A stretch of DNA of 7,330 nucleotides from CAYTSW01 sp964440605 (GTDB lineage: Bacteria; Planctomycetota; Phycisphaerae; Phycisphaerales; UBA1924), in the NCBI GenBank assembly GCA_964440605.1, contig CAYTSW010000132.1:1-7330 (forward strand). Reading direction: 5' to 3'. A program made the position numbers and the translations under genes. Of this stretch, positions 1-5,205 are shown one piece after another. The notes under the pieces are model-generated. The model saw only the letters and a list, made by a program, of their open reading frames with translations. It searched no databases and was not told the origin of the DNA. Numbering within the stretch: position 1 is the stretch's first letter; every line of letters begins with the position of its first letter.

Positions 1-1
1 G

Positions 2-2323
2 GTGGTCTGGGGCGACAACGAGCTGGTGACGCTCCCGCCGATCGGCAACGAAGTGATCGGGTCGTTCAAGAAGAACGAGCGCGGCTTCGGGTTCATCATC
101 CCGGAGGACGCGAACGTGCACGGCGACCTGTTCGTGCCGGCGCCGAACGTGAGCGACGCGGTGACGGGCGACCGTGTGCGGGCGGAGGTGATCAAGCAGA
201 AGCGCCCGACGCCGGGCAAGAGCCCGTATGTGGGCCGCATCGTCGAGGTGATGGAGCGGAAGCGCACCAGCTTCGCCGGGGAGGTCTTCAAGCAGGGCTC
301 GCTGTGGCTGGTGGACCCCGACGGCAAGGAGGTCTCGGGCCCCGTCGTCGTGCGCGACGCCGAGAGCAAAGGGGCGCACGAGGGCGTCAAGGTGATCGTG
401 GAGATCATGGCCTTCCCTGAGGGGAATGAGCTCGCGGAGGGCGTGATCACCAAGGTGCTGGGCGAGGCGGGGCGGCCGGACGTGGAGACGCAGGCGATCA
501 TCGACGCCTTCGCGTTGCCGGGCGACTTTCCCGAGGCCTGCGTCGATGAGGCGCGCGAGATCACGAAGCGCTTCGAGGAGATGATCCGCACGCACACGAC
601 GGGCGGCGAGCCCTTCGACGAGGCGGAGCGGCTGGACCTGCGCGACCAGCTCGTGCTGACGGTCGACCCGCCCGACGCCAAGGACTACGACGACGCCTTG
701 AGCATCGAGCGCCTGCGCGACGCGCCCAACGGCGCGACGTGGCGCCTGGGCGTGCACATCGCCGACGTCTCGGCCTGGGTGACGCTCGGCTCGGCGTTGG
801 ACGACGAGGCGCGCCAGCGCGGTAACTCGGTGTACCTGCCGAGGCTGGTGATCCCGATGCTGCCCGAGGTGCTGTCCAACGGCATCTGCTCGCTCCAGGA
901 AGGCGTGCCGCGGTTCTGCAAGAGCGTCTTTATCGACTACGACGACCGCGGAAACGTCAAGGGCCAGGGTTTCGCGGCGACGGTGATCTCTTCGGCGAAG
1001 CGCACGACGTACATCGAGGCGCAGGCGCTGATCGACGACAACCCCGAAGCCGCCAAGCGGCACGCGCGCACCGAGCCGGAGTACACGCCCGAGCTGATCG
1101 GCGCGCTCAAGGCGATGAACACGCTCAGCAAGGCGATCCGCGAGCGACGGCGCGCGGCGGGGATGATCCACCTGGATTTGCCCGAAGTGGAACTGATCTT
1201 CGACGAGGCGGGGCACGTGGTGGACGCCGAGCCCGAAGATGACGCTTACACGCACACACTGATCGAGATGTTCATGGTCGAGGCGAACGAGGCGCTGGCG
1301 CGGCTGTTCGAGGACCTGGAGATCCCGATCATCCGAAGGACGCACCCGGCCCCGGTGCCCGGCCAGACCGAGCAGCTCAGGGACTTCGTGAAGGTCTCGG
1401 GCTTCCGCGTGCCCAAGAACCCGACGCGCGAAGAGCTCCAGGGCCTGCTCGACGCGACGGCGGGCACGCCCGCGGCGCCCGCGGTGCACATGGCGGTGCT
1501 GCGGACGCTGACGCGGGCCGAGTACAGCCCGTCGCTCATCGGGCACTTTGCCCTCGCGAGTGACGGCTACGCGCACTTCACGAGCCCCATCCGCCGCTAC
1601 CCCGACCTGACGGTCCACCGCTCGCTCACGCGTTACCTGGAGCTGACGAAGAATGGCACGGCCCGGCCGAAGTCGGACCGCGAGAAGCGCGGGCTGATCA
1701 ACGAACTGCGCTCAGATCCGATGTGCCCGGGCCTGGAGGAGCTGCGTGTCATCGCCTCGGGCTGCAACGCGATGGAAGAGCGCGCGACCCAGGCCGAGCG
1801 CGAGTTGCGGCAGTTCCTCGTGCTGCAACTGCTCGAGAGCCACATCGGCGAGTCTTTCCCCGCGATCGTCACGGGCGTGACCAACGCCGGCGTCTTCGTC
1901 CGGCTGGACACGTACCTCGCCGAGGGGCTGATCAAGACGAGCGATCTGCCGACGCCCGAGGTCAAGGGCAAGCCGGGGGCGTTGCACAAGGTGCTCTGGA
2001 AGCTGGACAAGCGGACGGGCGCGCTGGTGGAGGTGAACTCGGGCCGCAGCTTCAACATCGGCGACCGGCTCGACGCGACGGTCCTCGCCGTCGACCCGAC
2101 ACGCCGACAGATGGAACTGTCCGTCACCAACCCCGATGCCCGCGAGGCGGCTGGCAAGAGCAAGGCCAAGAACGTCGCCTCGGCGCTGACGTTCGGCGAT
2201 ACGGTCGAAGAGGCGCGTCCGAAAAAAACCGGTGCGCAGAAACGCGCCCAACGAAGCAAGAGCCGCGACAAGCGAAAGACCGATCACCGTTCAGAGCGCA
2301 AGGACAAGGGCAAGCGGCAGTAG
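2..2323 (+). CDS. rnr: Ribonuclease R (RNB-family 3'-5' exoribonuclease), N-terminus cut by window edge
   Basis: Processive 3'-5' hydrolytic exoribonuclease of the RNase II/R family, acting in the cytoplasm on mRNA and structured RNA. Numbering from the first visible codon: a cold-shock/OB domain starts near residues 20-45 (ERGFGFI) and a second OB region follows to about 150. The RNB catalytic domain runs from about 210 to 545. It has the metal-binding aspartates D222, D228, D230 and D231, in the same spacing as D272/D278/D280/D281 of E. coli RNase R, then GVHIADVS (250-257), PMLPEVLSNGICSL (285-298) and HFTSPIRRYPDL (525-536). An S1 domain (about 615-708) is followed by a Lys/Arg-rich, probably disordered tail (713-773), typical of RNase R rather than RNase II. 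The GTG at position 2 is not a credible start: the first dozen residues look like the end of the usual N-terminal winged-helix domain, so perhaps 50-80 residues are missing. No in-frame stop interrupts it. The stop is TAG at 2321-2323. Confidence 0.95.
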   Translation: MVWGDNELVTLPPIGNEVIGSFKKNERGFGFIIPEDANVHGDLFVPAPNVSDAVTGDRVRAEVIKQKRPTPGKSPYVGRIVEVMERKRTSFAGEVFKQGSLWLVDPDGKEVSGPVVVRDAESKGAHEGVKVIVEIMAFPEGNELAEGVITKVLGEAGRPDVETQAIIDAFALPGDFPEACVDEAREITKRFEEMIRTHTTGGEPFDEAERLDLRDQLVLTVDPPDAKDYDDALSIERLRDAPNGATWRLGVHIADVSAWVTLGSALDDEARQRGNSVYLPRLVIPMLPEVLSNGICSLQEGVPRFCKSVFIDYDDRGNVKGQGFAATVISSAKRTTYIEAQALIDDNPEAAKRHARTEPEYTPELIGALKAMNTLSKAIRERRRAAGMIHLDLPEVELIFDEAGHVVDAEPEDDAYTHTLIEMFMVEANEALARLFEDLEIPIIRRTHPAPVPGQTEQLRDFVKVSGFRVPKNPTREELQGLLDATAGTPAAPAVHMAVLRTLTRAEYSPSLIGHFALASDGYAHFTSPIRRYPDLTVHRSLTRYLELTKNGTARPKSDREKRGLINELRSDPMCPGLEELRVIASGCNAMEERATQAERELRQFLVLQLLESHIGESFPAIVTGVTNAGVFVRLDTYLAEGLIKTSDLPTPEVKGKPGALHKVLWKLDKRTGALVEVNSGRSFNIGDRLDATVLAVDPTRRQMELSVTNPDAREAAGKSKAKNVASALTFGDTVEEARPKKTGAQKRAQRSKSRDKRKTDHRSERKDKGKRQ

Positions 2324-2345
2324 AATCAGGCAGCCCCCATCGCGC

Positions 2346-2351
2346 GGAGGA
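2346..2351 (+). promoter_or_regulatory. Shine-Dalgarno GGAGGA for the DoxX-like gene
   Basis: GGAGGA lies 8 bases before a GTG codon at 2360, a near-ideal ribosome binding site. It supports a real translation start just before the assembly gap and only 36 bases after the RNase R stop. This spacing suggests the two genes were once cotranscribed. No terminator-like hairpin is visible between them. Confidence 0.5.
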
Positions 2352-2365
2352 GCCGCCCCGTGCAT

Positions 2366-2485
2366 CCGAAGCTGGNNNNNNNNNNNNNNNNNNNNNNNNN
2401 NNNNNNNNNNNNNNNNNNNNNNNNNNNNNNNNNNNNNNNNNNNNNNNNNNNNNNNNNNNNNNNNNNNNNNNNNNNCCGAAGCTGG
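2366..2485. repeat. Identical 10-base sequence on both sides of the N run
   Basis: CCGAAGCTGG occurs at 2366-2375, ending exactly where the Ns begin, and again at 2476-2485, starting exactly where they end. Chance identity of 10 bases at both gap edges is about one in a million. The simplest reading is that the two contigs overlap by 10 bases and the gap has no true length. The alternative is a short direct repeat in the DoxX gene (both copies encode P-K-L) that caused the assembly break. Confidence 0.85.
2376..2475. other. Assembly gap, 100 N
   Basis: Exactly 100 undetermined bases, a conventional placeholder length for a scaffold gap of unknown size. Nothing can be said about its content. 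Any reading frame drawn through it is arbitrary. Confidence 0.98.
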
Positions 2486-2752
2486 CCGGGCACCCCAGCG
2501 CGACCTCGAATATTGCCAAGACCGTGGATCTGGGCGACCCCGCGATCACGGTGCCCGTGCTCGGCGCCTGGGAGGCGTTGATCGGGCTCTGCTTCCTCTT
2601 CAAGGGCACGGCCCGCGCTGGCTGCCGACGATCCAGGGGTAGTACCTGCTCAAGGTTCTGGCGCTGTTCGGCGCGGCACTGGTGATCGGGTCGACGGTGC
2701 GGTACATGCCCAAGCGGTTGCCTCAGCGGCCGGAGGCGCAGAAGAAGTAGCG

Positions 2753-4060
2753 TTACCTGTCTCCCGTGGGACGGGCTTCCAGCCGGTCTTTTTCCTGATT
2801 GCCCGGTTGATCGTTCCCCATCCCCACCAGGCGCAACGCGATGACCTGCGAGCCGGCGCGCTGGATGTCGGTGCCGAAGTTGTCATCCGCGACGAGCAGG
2901 AGCAATCGCCCGGGTTCTGATTCGTCGCCCGTCAGGTCGGCGATGCTCGGCCCGAGCGCCATCCCCTCGAGGTTGCCGAGCCAGCGCGGGGCGTCGTTCT
3001 TCTCGCCGCGGATGGTAGCGAGGTCGAGCAGCAGCTGTTTGTGGACCACCTCGCGCCCGTCGGGCAGCGTTTCGCGCGGGGCGTCGGGGTCGATGATGAA
3101 TATTTTGGCGCTGTAGCCCGCGGGCAGGGTGAGCGAGCGCTCGAGGGCGAGCAGCCTTCCGTCGGGCAGGGCCTCGAAGTCGGTGAGGGAGTGGAGGGAG
3201 AACGTCGGCCCGATGTGGGGGGGCTTGGGGTCGGTGCGGTAGTGGAGGATGTCGGGGTCTTCGGGCTGGCCGCGCCAGCGCGGGCGGGGCCAGCGGAGGA
3301 GGGTGCAGAGCGTGCCTGTGTCGGCGGTCGCTTCGGGACCGTCGGTGGTGATGGCGGACTCGGTGGCCGCCCAGACGTGCCGGTCGGTGATGGTGACGGC
3401 CTCGAAGCCGCGGTTGGGTCGGATGTGCTCGCGGATCTCTTCGGGGATGGTGAGCGTGGAGCGCATGAAGCCGAGGTGGTGTCGAGGCCATGAGAGCGTG
3501 GCGCTGATCTGGTGCGGTTGTTCGAACGCGATGACGCGGATGCCCCGGCGATCGCCGTTGTCATGGTCGGTGTGATGGTGAGCGATGGCCTCGGCGTCGG
3601 CGGCGCGCGGGAGCATGCCCGCGGGGACGGTGTGGAAGTCATCGGCCTCGCGGAGTCGGGCGAGTTCCTCGGCGTCGTACTCGTGCAGCGGCTCGCGCTC
3701 GTCGAGTTCGACGCGGACCGTGTAGAGAGTCCGCGCGAAGCGGCGGAGCGCGACGGTGCCCGTGTACGCGCAGGGCAGGTCGTGGCTGTCGGAGATGAAC
3801 TCGACGGCGGCGCGTCGCTCGCCGTCGACGCTCGTGCGGACGAGGCGATCGCGTTCGCCACCGGGGGTGTCGGTGTCGGTCTCGAAGGCTGCGTGGTCGT
3901 GGAAGATGAGCCCGCTGAGGCCGCCGATCGTGCCGAGGTCGGGGTGCTCGGCTTTGATGACGGTGTGGGCGAGGAGGTGGACTTCGATCTCGCCGGCATC
4001 TGCCGCTGCGACGCTCGCGAGAGCGAGGACGGGGGTCACGAAGCTTCGAGCGGTTCCCAC
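2753..4060 (-). CDS. Secreted esterase-like/phytase-like family protein
   Basis: Predicted exported protein of 435 residues resembling the 'esterase-like activity of phytase' family (Pfam PF13449), a beta-propeller-like group. Activity on phosphate or ester substrates is known for few members, so substrate and reaction are not established here. Family-type blocks, in order: GGLSGL (46-51), FISDSHD (88-94), NRGFEAVT (216-223), DFEALPDGRLLALERS (294-309), NLEGMALGP (363-371) and LLLVADDNF (387-395). A polar tail of about 20 residues follows the last strand. The GTG at 4060 was chosen because GGAGG (4072-4068) sits 7 bases upstream and the resulting N-terminus looks like a signal peptide: an Arg at residue 5, a hydrophobic stretch and a likely cut after A-D-A near residue 22. 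A GTG at 4039 overlapping the upstream stop is the alternative; GTG at 4114 has no such support. It overlaps the upstream binding-protein gene by 25 bases, which suggests coupled translation. Its stop lies 2 bases from the DoxX remnant on the opposite strand. Confidence 0.8.
   Translation of the reverse strand: MGTARSFVTPVLALASVAAADAGEIEVHLLAHTVIKAEHPDLGTIGGLSGLIFHDHAAFETDTDTPGGERDRLVRTSVDGERRAAVEFISDSHDLPCAYTGTVALRRFARTLYTVRVELDEREPLHEYDAEELARLREADDFHTVPAGMLPRAADAEAIAHHHTDHDNGDRRGIRVIAFEQPHQISATLSWPRHHLGFMRSTLTIPEEIREHIRPNRGFEAVTITDRHVWAATESAITTDGPEATADTGTLCTLLRWPRPRWRGQPEDPDILHYRTDPKPPHIGPTFSLHSLTDFEALPDGRLLALERSLTLPAGYSAKIFIIDPDAPRETLPDGREVVHKQLLLDLATIRGEKNDAPRWLGNLEGMALGPSIADLTGDESEPGRLLLLVADDNFGTDIQRAGSQVIALRLVGMGNDQPGNQEKDRLEARPTGDR
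2763..2793 (+). terminator. Weak candidate terminator downstream of the DoxX remnant
   Basis: Two short GC hairpins lie 13 or more bases after the DoxX-like stop. The first is CCCGT-GGG-ACGGG (2763-2775); the second is GGCT-TCC-AGCC (2774-2784). A TCTTTTT tract follows at 2787-2793. The stems are only 5 and 4 base pairs and share bases, so they are mutually exclusive. The region is also the C-terminal coding sequence of the gene on the other strand, so selection for termination cannot be separated from coding constraint. Confidence 0.2.
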
Positions 4061-5004
4061 GGGAAGGCCTCCGGCATGAGGTGCGGCACACCGTTGAGCC
4101 ACCCGACGAGCCACTCGAAGGCGTCGACCAGCCGCGGCCCCGGGCGGTTGAACATCTCGTTGCCGTCGACGAGCGCCACACGCCCATCGCGCACGGCTCT
4201 CACCTCATTGAACCAGTCGGACGTGGTTTGGAGGCGGGCGACTTCTTCGCGGACCTGGTCGAGGGTGAGGCCGCAGGGGCAGACAACGAGTGCTTCGGGC
4301 TCGATGCGGACGATGTCGCGCGGCTCGACGCGGACCGACTTGCCGGCGACGCGGAAGGCGCCCTGTCCTCCCGCGCCGATGCCGGCGTCGGGGAGGGGCT
4401 CGGTGGGATTGAGCGGGTGGCTGCCGCCGGCGCGTTCGATGAGTTGGGGGGTCCAGTGCCCGCCGACGAAGGGCGGGTCGGTCCATTCGAGGAAGACGGT
4501 GGTGACGGGCTGCGTGTAGGGGTTGACGTGGTCGGCCGCGCGGCTGAAGCGCTCGCGCAGGGCGACCACCTCGCGCATCGCGCCCTCCTCGTCGCCCACG
4601 GCTCGGCCGACACGCAGCAGGTCGTCGTAGACGTCCTCGAGCGCATGCGGGTCGAGCGAGAGCACCTCGGGGCTGGGGTCCATCTGAGCCGCGGCTTGGC
4701 GGACCGTGTTCAGGTCGATCGAGCAGACTTCGCACAGGTCCTGCGTGAGGATGAGATCCGGGCGGAGTTCCTGCAGCCGGGGGATGTCGAGGTGGTAGAG
4801 ACTCTCGCCGGCGGCGAGGGCGGCAGAGACCTTCTGGTCCACGTCGGCGGCGCTCGTCCAGCGTGTGCGCTGGGCGGTCAGGACGGGTCGGTCGGTGATG
4901 TGCTCGGGGAAGTCGCACTCGTGCGAGCGCCCGACGAGCCGATCGGCGTGGCCGAGTCGGCAGAGCAGTTCAGTCGCCGATGGCAGGAGCGAAACAACGC
5001 GCAC
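4036..5004 (-). CDS. Cobalamin-binding-type protein (BtuF/FecB-like fold), no signal peptide
   Basis: Protein of 322 residues with the class III periplasmic-binding-protein fold (Pfam PF01497, as in BtuF and siderophore-binding proteins). It begins MRVVSLLPSATELL, the usual start of proteins annotated as cobalamin-binding. Later blocks are GRSHECDFP (25-33), LRPDLILTQDLCEVC (80-94), FLEWTDPPFVGGHW (171-184), VCPCG (241-245) and NRPGPRLVDAFEWL (286-299). GTG at 5004 was chosen because the conserved fold starts at once; it has no clear Shine-Dalgarno. An in-frame ATG at 5034 would add ten residues. Neither start gives a signal peptide, and no hydrophobic segment occurs upstream in frame, so it would stay in the cytoplasm unless exported in another way. 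No ABC permease or ATPase gene is in the window. H28, C30, C91, C94, C242 and C244 could form a metal or cofactor site. The ligand is unproven; cobalamin is inferred from family resemblance. The open frame continues far upstream only as a GC-rich shadow of the secretin gene. Confidence 0.82.
   Translation of the reverse strand: MRVVSLLPSATELLCRLGHADRLVGRSHECDFPEHITDRPVLTAQRTRWTSAADVDQKVSAALAAGESLYHLDIPRLQELRPDLILTQDLCEVCSIDLNTVRQAAAQMDPSPEVLSLDPHALEDVYDDLLRVGRAVGDEEGAMREVVALRERFSRAADHVNPYTQPVTTVFLEWTDPPFVGGHWTPQLIERAGGSHPLNPTEPLPDAGIGAGGQGAFRVAGKSVRVEPRDIVRIEPEALVVCPCGLTLDQVREEVARLQTTSDWFNEVRAVRDGRVALVDGNEMFNRPGPRLVDAFEWLVGWLNGVPHLMPEAFPWEPLEAS
4068..4072 (-). promoter_or_regulatory. Shine-Dalgarno GGAGG deciding the esterase start
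   Basis: Read on the minus strand, GGAGG is followed by 7 bases and then the GTG at 4060. It lies inside the last codons of the upstream binding-protein gene. It favours this start over the other in-frame GTG codons at 4114 and 4039. Confidence 0.6.
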
Positions 5005-5026
5005 GCGGTGATGGTACGGGCGCGGG

Positions 5027-5042
5027 CCGCCCATTTGGGCGG
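5027..5042. repeat. Perfect 6-bp inverted repeat CCGCCC-ATTT-GGGCGG
   Basis: A perfect palindromic stem with a 4-base AT spacer, 23 bases upstream of the chosen start of the binding-protein gene. On the minus strand the spacer plus the next base contain the alternative ATG (5034-5032). It could be an operator or a hairpin in the 5' leader of the mRNA. Such short GC palindromes also arise by chance in DNA of this composition. Confidence 0.35.
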
Positions 5043-5192
5043 ATTCGGGCGTCGGAATCGCGGCTGGACCGATGAGAACGGGTCCGGGGCGCGTCGTCCG
5101 GGAGGCATCGAGGCCCGCGTGAGTCGCGGCTATCCTGCCCGCTCGTCCGGGTGACGTCGCGGTGAGGGCGTCCGTGTCCGCCGAGTCTGATC

Positions 5193-5198
5193 GAGGAG
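5193..5198 (+). promoter_or_regulatory. Shine-Dalgarno GAGGAG deciding the secretin start
   Basis: GAGGAG ends 7 bases before the ATG at 5206 but only 1 base before the other in-frame ATG at 5200. The later ATG is therefore the probable start. Confidence 0.65.
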
Positions 5199-5205
5199 TA
5201 TGCGC

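Larger units (their letters stand above)
2360..2750 (+). pseudogene. DoxX-family small membrane protein, disrupted (gap, internal deletion/frameshift, in-frame TAG)
   Basis: DoxX proteins are small four-helix inner-membrane proteins whose roles are mostly undefined. The GTG at 2360 gives M-H-P-K-L before the N run. After the gap, 2476-2618 encodes a DoxX-like middle: PKLAGHPSA, then VPVLGAWEALIGLCFLFKG, the usual helix after the first loop. The frame then fails. From 2619, two bases out of phase, the typical C-terminal part appears (LPTIQG, stop, YLLKVLALFGAALVIGSTV, basic tail) and ends at the TAG at 2748-2750. From memory of the family, the roughly 30-35 residues between these blocks, covering a helix and a loop, are missing. 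The family usually has Q between G and Y of the GQY motif; here that codon is TAG (2640-2642), one C-to-T change from CAG. The first transmembrane helix is also not visible and would have to lie in the gap. Either this is a decaying gene or the consensus beside the gap is poor. The family call rests on motif resemblance only. Confidence 0.6.
5005..5205. promoter_or_regulatory. Divergent intergenic region between the binding-protein gene and the secretin gene
   Basis: About 200 bases that must carry the promoters for both outward-facing transcripts. I see no convincing -35/-10 pair: TATCCT at 5131-5136 matches the -10 consensus at 4 of 6 but has only a poor -35 partner. I also see no cobalamin riboswitch box. 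The one clear element is the inverted repeat at 5027-5042. Confidence 0.4.

Noticed and set aside
2..4. GTG at the left edge as the RNase R start
   Set aside because: The family has a winged-helix domain before the first OB domain, and the first visible residues look like its end. The gene is simply cut by the window.
1633..2287. Minus-strand open frames of about 190-210 codons opposite the RNase R C-terminal half
   Set aside because: They are antisense shadows of conserved RNB and S1 coding sequence, with low-complexity composition and no ribosome binding site that I could support.
2232..2685. Plus- and minus-strand open frames running through the N block
   Set aside because: They exist only because Ns contain no stop codons. 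Phase across the gap is arbitrary.
3512..4519. 335-codon plus-strand open frame, and a 357-codon one at 4081-5154
   Set aside because: Both lie opposite the esterase and binder genes, have no family motifs, and are explained by codon third-position GC bias.
5108..5136. Possible sigma-70-like promoter for the secretin (TATCCT as -10)
   Set aside because: Only 4 of 6 matches at -10 and about 3 of 6 at the -35 position; this level is expected by chance in 200 bases.
5005..5205. Cobalamin riboswitch upstream of the cobalamin-binding-type gene
   Set aside because: I looked for the conserved B12-box type sequence on the minus strand and saw none. The leader is also short for this riboswitch class.
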